From Colwellia sp. PAMC 20917 (GTDB lineage: Bacteria > Pseudomonadota > Gammaproteobacteria > Enterobacterales > Alteromonadaceae): a DNA stretch of 64,000 nt. The translations under genes were made by a program, and so were the position numbers. Shown piece by piece: positions 15,274 through 23,623 of this stretch. The notes beneath the pieces are model-generated. The model was given only the letters and a program-made list of their open reading frames with translations. It searched no databases and was not told where the DNA came from. The stretch covers positions 1,984,001 through 2,048,000 of the forward strand of contig NZ_CP014944.1 of the NCBI RefSeq assembly GCF_001767295.1. Direction: 5' to 3'. Every line of letters begins with the position of its first letter. Position 1 is the stretch's first letter.

Positions 15274-16185
15274 TTAGTTATTATTTATCAGTTTCCTTCC
15301 TGATGTAAGTCTGTTTGCTAATCCTTTAGCACTTATAGACTTTCTCGGTTTACCTTTTTTATCTTCCCATTCAATATCATCACCTGACATTTCTTGTAGT
15401 AAGTTATATTTGTCAAATGTCCGATAGTCCCCAAAGTCTTCGGATTCATTTTTTAGTAGTTTCCATACTTCTTTATTTGAGTACGCTGGGTGCTTAGTTA
15501 GTATGTCAATTAACAGCTCTTGAAAGTCATCAAAACGATTTTTAGTTACGGCTTTATTGCTTATATCTGCTTGAAACGCCTCTTGAGGTTTTTCCTCACG
15601 AGGTTTGAAGCACTTTTCAATATATTCCACCATACCAATGGGCACTAATAAATCATCGAAATTGATTGTTTTTATACAAATATCGAGTTGACCACTGTCT
15701 TTATTAAGTAAAAAAGATTCAAGTCCATATTGCGATTCTGGATGTAATTCTCCCCATTGAACAAGATATTTGTTTGGTAAGGTTGTGGAAAATGGGTAAG
15801 CCTTATTTTCACGTTTTAAACCTTTAATGTCATCGATTCTTACATGGAAACATCGAACAGTTCCTTCCCTTAAAAGTGTCTTTTTATCTTGTCTTGATAA
15901 ACGTGCTAACCCTGAATAGTGACCAACACATACCCCCTGATATTGAGTTTCTTCTTCATCAAGAATAGAGGTTAATTCTGTTAGTTCTTGAAAGAGGTTA
16001 TCTGAGTCTTCGTTGAACTGTGTTAATTCCCTTTTGGAGAACTGCTCAACAATAACAATGGGTTGATCATGTAAACGAAAATATAATGTTTCTTTATAGT
16101 TTTCGATAAAGTATTGATAATCTTCAAGGCTTATTTTTGAGTGTCGAGATAACTCACTTAACCGATAGTATTCCTTTTCTAACAT
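15274..16185 (-). CDS. hypothetical protein of the integrative element
   Basis: This protein of about 303 residues has no recognised family. It is soluble and strongly charged: an acidic segment near residues 80-100 and a basic C-terminus (DKKGKPRKSISAKGLANRL). The C-terminal third (LLIDILTKHPAYSNKEVWKLLKNE) looks helical and could bind DNA. ATG 16185 follows GGAA at correct spacing; in-frame ATGs at 16203 and 16197 are possible alternatives. It is transcribed in the same direction as the rep operon and ends just before the direct repeats. Proteins of this kind are common cargo or regulators in such elements, but no function can be assigned. Confidence 0.65.
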   Translation of the reverse strand: MLEKEYYRLSELSRHSKISLEDYQYFIENYKETLYFRLHDQPIVIVEQFSKRELTQFNEDSDNLFQELTELTSILDEEETQYQGVCVGHYSGLARLSRQDKKTLLREGTVRCFHVRIDDIKGLKRENKAYPFSTTLPNKYLVQWGELHPESQYGLESFLLNKDSGQLDICIKTINFDDLLVPIGMVEYIEKCFKPREEKPQEAFQADISNKAVTKNRFDDFQELLIDILTKHPAYSNKEVWKLLKNESEDFGDYRTFDKYNLLQEMSGDDIEWEDKKGKPRKSISAKGLANRLTSGRKLINNN

Positions 16186-16442
16186 ATAGACTTCCATTTT
16201 CAATAGGTAAAACGAGTAAATATATTTATAACTTCTTAGAAAATATCAGATATGTATGGATTAATCATCATTATATTATTGATTTGTGGGTATTAACTAA
16301 TTATGGCGTAAAGAATTATTACTTTAGCAGAAAGCTAACTAATGCCACATTACTGACCTTTCATATAAACTAAAATTCGAATTTTAAGGACGTCTTTTTT
16401 GCCAACAGCGGACTTTAAGGATTTATACTAATAATTATTTAA

Positions 16443-17153
16443 TCAAAAGTACTCTGGACCTAGTAATAAAGCTTTTATTTCAGCGTCTTTAACTAGCTTT
16501 TCTAATTCACCCGATATCTGTAGTTCCCTAATTTTACTTGATACACGATTGCTTACTTCTTGTTTATTATCATTTATATAGTTATAAAGGCCATACCTTG
16601 CAAACACTCCACAATTTTTCACAAAAGGAAAATATTTATCTAGTTGTAAAATTCGTCTTCCATTTATTTCAGTGTCTATTACTACTTCGGCTCTTCCACG
16701 TTTCAAGAATTCAAATAACTGCATAGCTGAACTTACTTTATTAACATATTTTAAGTTTGCTGTGGCTTCATTTGAATGAGCAACACCACGAATGGTCGCA
16801 ACTTTTAAACCATTAAGGTCTTTAGCGCTTGTTATCTTTAAAGTTGAATCCTTCAAGCAATAAGCCGCCGACTCTAGATAGTAATAACTAGGCTCAATTC
16901 TAATTAAACTTGGCTTATTATTGCCATAAGGTTTTATTCTCGCTATTTCGCCATCAATGCTTTTATTTAAGTTTAAGTTCTTAGCCCTCGCAGGAGGGAG
17001 AGGTATTACACTCATCTTTAATCCTAAAGAACTATATATGTTCTCAATCACATATTGGGCGGCATATTGCTCAACCAACTTCTCATTTGCCCCAAAAACA
17101 ATTATTTCTGACTCAGAAGATGATGATTTAAAAGAGTATAAAAATAAAAACAT
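16443..17153 (-). CDS. periplasmic solute-binding-like protein (SBP_bac_3 type), start uncertain
   Basis: This protein of about 236 residues resembles the transporter-substrate-binding fold: EIIVFGANEKLVEQYAAQYVIENI, ITSAKDLNGLKVATIRG, and the C-terminal VSSKIRELQISGELEKLV. No permease or ATPase genes adjoin it. Alteromonadales have many orphan members of this type. The N-terminus is short for a signal peptide when begun at ATG 17153, and no ribosome site precedes that ATG. The frame is open back to a TAG and would give a better hydrophobic leader from a non-ATG codon near 17180 (after AAGGAT). Either the start is unconventional or the 5' end has decayed. Confidence 0.6.
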   Translation of the reverse strand: MFLFLYSFKSSSSESEIIVFGANEKLVEQYAAQYVIENIYSSLGLKMSVIPLPPARAKNLNLNKSIDGEIARIKPYGNNKPSLIRIEPSYYYLESAAYCLKDSTLKITSAKDLNGLKVATIRGVAHSNEATANLKYVNKVSSAMQLFEFLKRGRAEVVIDTEINGRRILQLDKYFPFVKNCGVFARYGLYNYINDNKQEVSNRVSSKIRELQISGELEKLVKDAEIKALLLGPEYF

Positions 17154-17415
17154 GGTAATTAAAATTTTAAAAATGGAGATAAATGATCCTTGTTTCTAGT
17201 GATTTTGTGAGGGCTTTAATCAGTATGGCATCCTCTAATGGATTCAACTACCTTAGGTTGTAAATAATAACCTTTCCTGAATCGTTGACGTAAGCAGAGA
17301 TTTTTTTATGGAAAGAGTTCGCTAAATAAACTCCTCCTATAATGACCGCTCTTAAGACAATAGCGGGAGTCGAAGTAAATTATTATCTATTTCCGTAATG
17401 CGCACTTTGTGATCA

Positions 17416-18561
17416 TTAGCCAATCAAGTTAACCGCCGCCGCTTTATGCTCAGGCGCTAAATGCGCATATCTTAATGTCATTTTTAAATCACTATGACCT
17501 AATAACTCACGCACGGTATTTAAATCAACACTTGCCATGACTAACTTACTGGCAAAGTGATGACGTAAATCATGAAAACGAAAATGAGTGATGTTGGCTT
17601 CATCTAATATTTCAGCCCAAAGAGACGGAAAGTCTTTTAAAGGTTCATTGTTCCTACCTTTAAAAACATAACCTTCGCTACCTGATAGTTTTTGCCAATG
17701 GATAAGCTGATTAAACGCCTCTGTATTGAGCGGTAAATGACGGGTATTACCAGACTTAGCGTTTTGAAAATCTACTGTCAGTATTTTATTATCAAAGTTA
17801 ATATCATGCCATTGTAGAGATAATAACTCCCCTTTGCGCATGCCTGTATTCATTGCGAGTAAAACGATGACTTCTAAAAACGCTGTATCACATGATTTTA
17901 GGCTTTCACGTAACCTACTTTCCTCATCTTTAGACAAGTAACGTACTTTTGAGTTATCAACAGTTAGTGTTTTAACATTACGTAAATCATGACTATCAAT
18001 AACACCCCATTCAACCGCTCGACTTAAACAGCCCTTAATCGTGTTTATTTGACGATTAGTTGTTGCAGGCTTAACACCATCAGCTAAACGCTTATTTCTC
18101 CATTTCTCGATCTCCCACGCGTTAATATCGGATAATTGAAAGTCCATCAACTTAGGAAATGATGATTTAAACGCTTTCACTGTTTTTTCGGCTGTTTTAG
18201 GATTGCGTGATTTAAGCCAAGGTGTGTACTTTTCATCTAAGAAGTATTGAAGTGAAGAGAGTTTGGAATATTTGGTACTAGTACGTTCTTGTTTCCTTAA
18301 CGCTTGAACATCTACACCTTGAGTAACGTCGGCAATTTTACTTTTTGCTAAGTCTCTTGCTTGAGCAGGTGTCATTTGACCATCAACACCTAATCGGTAA
18401 TTAACCTGTTTTCCGTTTAAGCGATAAAACAGGTAATAAGTGATCAAACCTAATGGGGTTATACGGGCATGAAAGCCAGAAATATCAGTATCATTTAAGC
18501 GTTTATCCGAAGGTACTAGATTTTTGATATTGGTTACGGTTATCTTGCTTTTAATTGGCAT
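17416..18561 (-). CDS. site-specific tyrosine integrase
   Basis: This 381-residue integrase has an N-terminal arm-binding DUF4102-like domain (MPIKSKITVTNIKNL, FHARITPLGLITYYLFYR) and a SAM-like core-binding domain (about 90-200). Its catalytic domain has R near 240 (TGMRKGELL), HDLRHHF near 328 and LGHSDLKMTLRYAHL with the tyrosine near 363. It is the likely integrase of the replication element at 12.6-17.2 kb. ATG 18561 follows AAGGA; in-frame starts further upstream are not supported. It is not an integron integrase. Candidate arm-type repeats lie directly upstream. Confidence 0.88.
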   Translation of the reverse strand: MPIKSKITVTNIKNLVPSDKRLNDTDISGFHARITPLGLITYYLFYRLNGKQVNYRLGVDGQMTPAQARDLAKSKIADVTQGVDVQALRKQERTSTKYSKLSSLQYFLDEKYTPWLKSRNPKTAEKTVKAFKSSFPKLMDFQLSDINAWEIEKWRNKRLADGVKPATTNRQINTIKGCLSRAVEWGVIDSHDLRNVKTLTVDNSKVRYLSKDEESRLRESLKSCDTAFLEVIVLLAMNTGMRKGELLSLQWHDINFDNKILTVDFQNAKSGNTRHLPLNTEAFNQLIHWQKLSGSEGYVFKGRNNEPLKDFPSLWAEILDEANITHFRFHDLRHHFASKLVMASVDLNTVRELLGHSDLKMTLRYAHLAPEHKAAAVNLIG

Positions 18562-18573
18562 ATAGTAATCATC

Positions 18574-18690
18574 CTTGTAGCTTATTTGTAGCAACATCAT
18601 TATGCTACAACGAACAATCAAGAACAATAACAAACAAAAGCAATTAAATATTAATGTTTAATATCAGTTAGATAAGTGACGTTATTGTTC
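18574..18690 (-). promoter_or_regulatory. repeats upstream of the integrase (possible operator or attachment arm sites)
   Basis: TTGTAGC occurs twice as a direct repeat (from 18574 and from 18586) and once inverted as GCTACAA (18604-18610). GAACAATAAC (18622-18631) is a perfect inverted repeat of GTTATTGTTC (18681-18690). The set lies between the integrase start and attC 5. It could be the integrase promoter or attachment region; no duplicated att core could be identified. Confidence 0.35.
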
Positions 18691-18725
18691 ATTGTGGTTC
18701 ATAGTGATATTTAAGGGATTACGAA

Positions 18726-18823
18726 GTTATCGCCCTATTAAGGGGCAAACAATGGTGGCTAAAATAAGCGACGAAGGAGCAGAAAGCTAACCATTATTAG
18801 TCCTGCTTGAATGACTTTATATG
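18726..18823 (-). other. attC site 5, degenerate ends
   Basis: The inner arms ACAATGGTGGCT and AGCTAACCATTATT and the flanking GTCCTGCTTGAATGAC are attC-like. Read on the minus strand, R'' is GCATATAAAG instead of CATAACAAG, and R' is GCGATAAC instead of GCGTTATG. Both crossover boxes look mutated. Alternatively, the integrase-bearing element joins here and has replaced the R' end. Confidence 0.6.
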
Positions 18824-18828
18824 CGTGG

Positions 18829-19158
18829 CTACTTAATTATGTATGACTCAATTGAATTAATGCCACTTGTAGTAAATGAACTTCCACCGTACGTGTTTTT
18901 GACATCACTTTCCATTTGGGCAATAACAACTTTTTTTCCAGAAAGAGAGATATTTTTTGAATGAACAAGTTGAATCTTGCAATGCTTACCTATAAAACCA
19001 ATATGCTTTAAAATCACATCATCTGGCACTTCTATAAAATGCCCTGAACAATCAAGACTGCGACTTATATCAATGTTTGTTATTTTGTATTCATCTGCTA
19101 AAGAGATTGAAGGTATTGACAATAACGCGACCGTCAAAATTGAATTAATTAGTTTCAT
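18829..19158 (-). CDS. cassette-encoded secreted protein, unknown function
   Basis: This 109-residue protein has a clear signal peptide (KLINSILTVALLSIPSISLADE, cleavage after ALA-type SLA near residue 21). The small mature domain has two cysteines that could form a disulfide (SLDCSG, GKHCKI). No family was recognised. Its stop lies 6 bp before attC 5, and its start is about 57 bp after attC 6, so it is a cassette gene in the minus-strand array. The ribosome site is weak. It is probably periplasmic. Confidence 0.7.
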   Translation of the reverse strand: MKLINSILTVALLSIPSISLADEYKITNIDISRSLDCSGHFIEVPDDVILKHIGFIGKHCKIQLVHSKNISLSGKKVVIAQMESDVKNTYGGSSFTTSGINSIESYIIK

Positions 19159-19214
19159 TAAATTATCTTTTAAACTTACATATTGTTAGAATTTTTGCCG
19201 CGTGGTGAATTGAA

Positions 19215-19308
19215 CACATAACGCTTTGCTAAAGTGGAAAAGAACAGTTGGTCATAATCGCGAAGCGATGGCCAACTGTTCTTTTTCCGTTTAAGTAACT
19301 TGTTATGA
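19215..19308 (-). other. attC site 6, intact
   Basis: This is the best-preserved site. It has CACATAACGC at the low end and GTTATGA at the high end. Long inner arms (GGAAAAGAACAGTTGG and CCAACTGTTCTTTTTCC) surround a CGCGAAGCG loop. On the minus strand it reads R'' CATAACAAG, then TTAAACGG, the stem, then GCGTTATGTG. The stop codon of the next ORF is inside R''. It shows what the element-split sites looked like before insertion. Confidence 0.85.
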
Positions 19309-19656
19309 ATTGTATGGTTTATTTGAAGTTATTTTTGCAAAGCCTTTAATTAACTTAAAAACAGACCAGCACCAAACAGCTAATAAGACAAAATATCCCA
19401 CAACAAAAAAGATTAGAACAAAGCCAATAACTGATAGCCCTAATCCCCACCAGAAAATCTTGATTATATTTGAATAATGATCTTCGAATAGTGTGCCTAC
19501 TGCGTCATCTTTTTTAACCATCGCCCAAATAGCACCAATGATCCAAAATATTCCAGTAAAAAGGCCTACTCCCATAAGTCCGTAAGCGATGAGAGCATTT
19601 GTTTTTGCTTCGCTATCTTTATTTGATAGGCTAATTGTTTGTTCTAATTCCGACAT
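19303..19656 (-). CDS. cassette-encoded membrane protein (DUF4870-like)
   Basis: This 117-residue protein has an N-terminal soluble tail (MSELEQTISLSNKDSEA) and three hydrophobic helices (ALIAYGLMGVGLFTGIFWII, IFWWGLGLSVIGFVLIF, YFVLLAVWCWSVFKLI). The pattern LIAYGLMGVG, IIGAIWAMVKK and DHYSNIIKI resembles the DUF4870 family of small membrane proteins of unknown function. ATG 19656 follows AGGA. The TAA stop overlaps the R'' box of attC 6. It is the first cassette visible in the array direction; no attC is recognisable upstream, where the diverged repeat at 19690-19900 begins instead. Confidence 0.75.
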   Translation of the reverse strand: MSELEQTISLSNKDSEAKTNALIAYGLMGVGLFTGIFWIIGAIWAMVKKDDAVGTLFEDHYSNIIKIFWWGLGLSVIGFVLIFFVVGYFVLLAVWCWSVFKLIKGFAKITSNKPYNS

Positions 19657-19689
19657 CTGTACATCCTGTGTAATATTGATTTATAACAA

Positions 19690-19900
19690 TTATTATGGAG
19701 GCTTCTTAGGAAGAAGCTGTTCCATAAAATTTATTTGATTCGCATTAATATCCCACAATTTCAAAGTATTATAAACCACAAATTTCTAATTTTTGTCATA
19801 CTTAGGATATTACTGAGACTTTTAAGTAATATCCTGTTCTAGAAATAATGCATTAGAAAATATATGACTAAAATCTTTAGGCTAACGTCAGGAATACGCA
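19690..19900 (+). repeat. diverged structured repeat, copy 2
   Basis: It resembles 12287-12590 in order: TTATTATGGAG, a GGCTTCTT/AAGAAGC hairpin, TTAATATCCCA, GGATATTACTGAGACTT with AGTAATATCC, then CATTAGAAAATATAT and GGCTAACGTC. It is shorter than copy 1 and carries no ORF. The pair brackets the integrative element and two cassettes in direct orientation. Confidence 0.55.
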
Positions 19901-20468
19901 CAAAGTGATCAATAAGATTATCGAGTTTCCTAGCGACGTTACTGCTCAATACTCACCGTATCGGAATCAGGATACATTAAACTCTATAATAGATTTAGTT
20001 TCTGCTTGAATTTATCGCATTATTCAGCGATATTTTACGTTGTAAACGTCCCTGCGGGGGACTAAATAGGGGAACTGATAAAGCAAGGTTCCTTGCAGGT
20101 CTTATTTAATAAGGGTTTTGGCTAAATCGTCTGTCCAATCGAGCATTGGAGCAACGGAAAGTTTATGTGAAATCATAAAGTTATAAAAAACCTTTAAGTT
20201 TAAAGCGAATGTTGTTGTTGGAAACTACAACAGAAAATTTCGCTGATTATAAAGGCTTTAGCGATGTTAAACAAAAGAAATAATGCCAAGTGGCAGCACC
20301 GAAAGCCTCGATAGCTTTCAGCTATTTTTATGGTATAAAGATGAGTGAATTTTAAATAACATCACTTAATTATTTGGCGAATTAACGCCTAGTCAATTTG
20401 AACCTAAATCGGGGCTAAGTTATAGCAAGTATCTTGCATAAATAGCCTAATAGATTAACAAGAAAAAG
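19901..20468 (+). other. non-coding stretch between cassette array and maoP
   Basis: No protein-like frame was recognised on either strand. Visible structure is limited to short inverted repeats, such as TTCGCTGATTATAAAGGCTTTAGCG near 20242 and a CCTGCGGGG-rich patch at 20050. It marks the junction between accessory DNA and conserved chromosome. No intI or attI could be identified here. Confidence 0.5.
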
Positions 20469-20831
20469 TTAATCTAGGTCGTCAGGATCTGACTCAAGTT
20501 CGTCGTCTGTTTCAACTTTAGTTCGACCAAATAAGGTGTGGAATTGCTTGGGTGTTAAAATTATGTTTTGATATTTTAACCAAGCCTTCTCGATGGTGTT
20601 GCTGACAACAGCCTTACCACGACAAACTTCAACAAAATGTTGCTCTTCTTCGGTAACTGGCAGGCGACTTCCTAAAGAAAGTGCCATTAATGCAACGCCA
20701 TATTTTTCTAATGCTTCAGCCTCAGCCAAGTTAAAGTCACCAGATCGCTTTATGCCGCGCGGATAATTTCTATCATCGTAAAAATTTCTATTTACCTTAA
20801 AACTTTCTGCTGATATTGCTAAATTAGCCAT
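20469..20831 (-). CDS. maoP: macrodomain Ori organisation protein MaoP (DUF413/YifE)
   Basis: This 120-residue protein matches the YifE/MaoP family in order: NRNFYDDRNYPRGIKRSGDF, LEKYGVALMALSLG, RLPVTEEEQHFVEVCRG and PKQFHTLFG. In E. coli MaoP acts with the cis site maoS to organise the Ori macrodomain and limit long-range contacts. The start at MANLAISAES is used because family members begin at this point; an in-frame ATG at 20873 would add a non-conserved 14-residue leader. The C-terminus is an acidic tail (ETDDELESDPDDLD). It is the first clearly core gene right of the cassette array. The family match is strong; function here is inferred. Confidence 0.88.
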   Translation of the reverse strand: MANLAISAESFKVNRNFYDDRNYPRGIKRSGDFNLAEAEALEKYGVALMALSLGSRLPVTEEEQHFVEVCRGKAVVSNTIEKAWLKYQNIILTPKQFHTLFGRTKVETDDELESDPDDLD

Positions 20832-21009
20832 TTTATAAACTCTACTAAAATATAAATATACTGATAATCGCATTTTTAACTCAATATCGATTAATTGGCA
20901 ATTATTTTTTTAACGTTAATTAGAATATTTTACTTAATATATATTATTTACCGTTATATAGACTATTTGTGACTTATTTTTAGGCTAAAAATACAAAACT
21001 AGCATGAGG

Positions 21010-21858
21010 TTATATTTTGTAAATCCAATGTAGTCCTTGAATTACCGTCGTAGGAAAAGCGGTTTGATGATTGGCTTCTGGGATAATAACAATTTTTGCT
21101 TTTACATGAGTTTGCTGCCAATTAAGTATTTTTTCATAAAAATTTTCAGCATCTTTGACCATGTCATGACTGCTGTCTAATGCTTTTGATTCACGCTCGC
21201 CAATAGCAATAAAAATATTTGCATTAATGGTTAACTGCCGCTTTCGATGCGCTTCTTCTAATGTAAAAATAACCTTATTATCAAACCAATAAGAAGGACT
21301 ACCGAGTATGTAATGATTAAATAATGTCGGTTTAGTTAATAAAATGTATGTACCAAATAATCCGCCAAGCGAGTTACCTACAAAGGTTCTATCTTGTCGA
21401 TCCGTTCGATAATTTTTATCGATATAATTGATAACACTAGCTTCGATAAAAGCCATATGTTGTTGAGCACCACCTGTTGTTTGTTGCCAGGATTTATTGA
21501 TTGTTGGGGTATAGTCTCGCACTCTGCTAGCATCTCGCTTCGACCCTTTTGCATATGAAATGCCAACGATAATAGCTTCTTTCATTTTTTGTGCATTCAT
21601 TGGATAACGGGTTGCCCCAGAAACAATCTGAAAAGTATACCAAGCATCGGTTAAGTAAATAACGGGATAAGTTTTATCATCATTTTTAGCATAAGATTTA
21701 GGTAACTTTATAAATAATGGGTAAACACGTTGACTGTCGGGATCTTTAATTTCAACGACTTTACTTCTTGGTATTTGAAAAGGCGTAGTGGCAAAAGCCA
21801 TTGATAGCTGGCTGGTCAATATTAATAGCAGCGTTAAACTGTATATTACTAGTTTCAA
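21010..21858 (-). CDS. secreted alpha/beta hydrolase, esterase family
   Basis: This 282-residue protein has a signal peptide (KLVIYSLTLLLILTSQLSMAFA) and the alpha/beta hydrolase fold of the esterase D/IroE-BesA group. Visible features are YPVIYLTDAW, the nucleophile elbow VGNSLGGLFG (Ser near 164), SPSYWFDN, and the terminal histidine in NHQTAFP. Relatives hydrolyse esters such as ferric siderophore trilactones. The substrate here is unknown, and no siderophore genes adjoin it. It is probably periplasmic. It is followed on the minus strand by maoP at about 180 bp, and preceded by the tandem-repeat block derived from the phosphodiesterase gene. Confidence 0.82.
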   Translation of the reverse strand: MKLVIYSLTLLLILTSQLSMAFATTPFQIPRSKVVEIKDPDSQRVYPLFIKLPKSYAKNDDKTYPVIYLTDAWYTFQIVSGATRYPMNAQKMKEAIIVGISYAKGSKRDASRVRDYTPTINKSWQQTTGGAQQHMAFIEASVINYIDKNYRTDRQDRTFVGNSLGGLFGTYILLTKPTLFNHYILGSPSYWFDNKVIFTLEEAHRKRQLTINANIFIAIGERESKALDSSHDMVKDAENFYEKILNWQQTHVKAKIVIIPEANHQTAFPTTVIQGLHWIYKI

Positions 21859-21915
21859 GTGAACTCTCTTTCTTGACTCAATGACAAGTCGTTATGTTTA
21901 CTTAACCATAACGAG

Positions 21916-22295
21916 TTATTTAAGTAACGGTTTCATAATCGCTAATTTACCATCAATTGGGGTGGTAATTTCTAGGCCTAAAATGTCTGCAATTGTTATT
22001 GGCATAATATTTATTTAAGTAACGGTTTCATAATCGCTAATTTACCATCAATTGGGGTGGTGATTTCTAGGCCTAAAATGTCTGCAATTGTTATTGGCAT
22101 AATAGTTATTTAAGTAACGGTTTCATAATCGCTAATTTACCATCAATTGGGGTGGTAATTTCTAGGCCTAAAATGTCTGCAATTGTTATTGGCATAATAT
22201 TTATTTAAGTAACGGTTTCATAATCGCTAATTTACCATCAATTGGGGTGGTGATTTCTAGGCCTAAAATGTCTGCAATTAATGGCATAATATTTA
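21916..22295 (-). repeat. four-copy 95-bp tandem repeat built from the 3' end of the phosphodiesterase gene
   Basis: Copies start at 21916, 22011, 22106 and 22201. The fourth is the genuine 3' end and stop codon of the gene 22201-23421; the other three repeat its last 29 or so codons downstream of the stop. Copies 1 and 3 share GGTAATTT and copies 2 and 4 share GGTGATTT, so the array looks like a duplicated dimer. Copies 1-3 have one extra codon (encoding MPITIADI instead of MPLIADI). Confidence 0.95.
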
Positions 22296-23421
22296 TATTT
22301 TCAGCTGTATCTAACTGATATGCTTTTTTAAACGCGGGCCCTTGTGCATAGAATATTCCGTCCATGTCCGTAGTATCAAACTGACTCCAGCCATGATTTC
22401 CTTTACTGGTTTTTCCGGTAAAACCTATCGACCAATCGTTATCGGTTAAACAAGCTATATCACCGATACGACTTGATTTTGAGGCGTTAAATTTTGCTGG
22501 AATATCTTGGTATTGATAACATTTATAATGTTTAGCTTGTTGATTTAATTGTGCAACAGTTTGAGCTAATGTGCGGGTAGACTTACCCTCATCGTATATA
22601 AGTGTAATAGGGTTGGTTGCTAAAACTTTATATTCCTCATTTAACCAATTAGGTAAATATTCATAATTTTTAGCAGGATAGTCGGCCATACCATGATCAG
22701 AGACAATAATAATATTTACTTCAAAATCTAACGCGCGTACTTTTTCAACCATTTCACGAATGGTGCTATCTACACGGTTAATAGCGGCAATAAGCTCAGG
22801 TGAATCTTGACCAAATCCATGCCCTGCACTGTCTATATCATGAAAATAAGTGGTTATTAATTGCGGCCGCTCGCTTGAAGGAAGCTGATACCAATTTAAT
22901 ACACCATCTATGCGTTCTTGATGTGAGGCGTTGTGATCATATTTTTTAAAATGAGACGGGTAAATACCGGCAATAGCGGCTTCGGAGCTTGGCCAAAAAT
23001 AGTTAGCGGTACGCATATTTTGTTCTTCTGCAATAATCCACAAGGGTTTACGTAAATAAAAGTCGGGATTAGTCACCGCTTCAGAGTCTCTTATGCTGTA
23101 GGTTTTATTTAAATCGCGAGCATAGAAACGGTTAGACACTATGCCATGATTCTCAGGGTATGACCCCGTAACAATACTCAAATGGTTAGGAAAAGTTTTT
23201 GTCGGAAAAGTAGGACGTAATGATGTTAAATGAGCAGAATCTTTAGCAAATTGAGACAAGAATGTTGGCTGATATTTGTCAACATAATCCCATCTAAAAC
23301 CATCCAGTGAAATTAACAACACATAAGGTTTAGGATTAGATGTCATACCTAGTGAATTTTTTGATTCTGATGTACATGCATTCAAGGCAAATAACATGCC
23401 TATTATAAATAATTTATTCAC
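22201..23421 (-). CDS. alkaline phosphatase-superfamily nucleotide pyrophosphatase/phosphodiesterase lipoprotein
   Basis: This 406-residue protein has a lipoprotein signal (LFIIGMLFALNAC) and the ENPP-like phosphodiesterase fold. Features are SLDGFRWDY (first metal ligand), the nucleophile threonine in PTKTFPNHLS, DIDSAGHG, VSDHGMADY and the late metal histidine in GNHGWSQFD. Members cleave nucleotide pyrophosphate or phosphodiester bonds outside the cytoplasm. GTG 23421 is the start; the signal peptide begins immediately. Its C-terminus (ILGLEITTPIDGKLAIMKPLLK) is the part copied three more times downstream. It is monocistronic. Confidence 0.9.
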   Translation of the reverse strand: MNKLFIIGMLFALNACTSESKNSLGMTSNPKPYVLLISLDGFRWDYVDKYQPTFLSQFAKDSAHLTSLRPTFPTKTFPNHLSIVTGSYPENHGIVSNRFYARDLNKTYSIRDSEAVTNPDFYLRKPLWIIAEEQNMRTANYFWPSSEAAIAGIYPSHFKKYDHNASHQERIDGVLNWYQLPSSERPQLITTYFHDIDSAGHGFGQDSPELIAAINRVDSTIREMVEKVRALDFEVNIIIVSDHGMADYPAKNYEYLPNWLNEEYKVLATNPITLIYDEGKSTRTLAQTVAQLNQQAKHYKCYQYQDIPAKFNASKSSRIGDIACLTDNDWSIGFTGKTSKGNHGWSQFDTTDMDGIFYAQGPAFKKAYQLDTAENINIMPLIADILGLEITTPIDGKLAIMKPLLK

Positions 23422-23561
23422 AGTAATTTCTCATCAACAATTAGTGTTTAAGGGCTTTATAGCATTGTTTTTTACTAATATAAAATCGTTATTTTTTTAT
23501 CTTAAGACGAGTATTTATTGACTCAACGCGGGGCGTAAATAAAACAATCGCTTCAATTAAA

Positions 23562-23595
23562 CATCAGCATAATAATTATTTATTTTGTGCTGATG
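23562..23595 (+). terminator. possible hairpin terminator
   Basis: CATCAGCA (23562-23569) pairs with TGCTGATG (23588-23595), followed on the plus strand by CCTTTTT. It lies downstream of the decayed minus-strand lipoprotein gene, but the T-run favours plus-strand transcription, so its role is doubtful. Confidence 0.3.
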
Positions 23596-23623
23596 CCTTT
23601 TTATAATTGAGCGTTCGGTAAAA

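Noticed and set aside
17416-18561. Integron integrase IntI
   Set aside because: It has the DUF4102 arm-binding domain and no IntI-specific insertion near the second conserved box. It fits an element integrase.
12287-19900. Long attL/attR pair from the repeat copies
   Set aside because: The copies are too diverged and differ by a 60-70-bp insertion, unlike freshly duplicated attachment cores.
21916-22200. Additional coding sequence after the phosphodiesterase
   Set aside because: Each copy carries the stop codon, and the 95-bp period shifts frame. They are duplicated 3' ends, not new genes.
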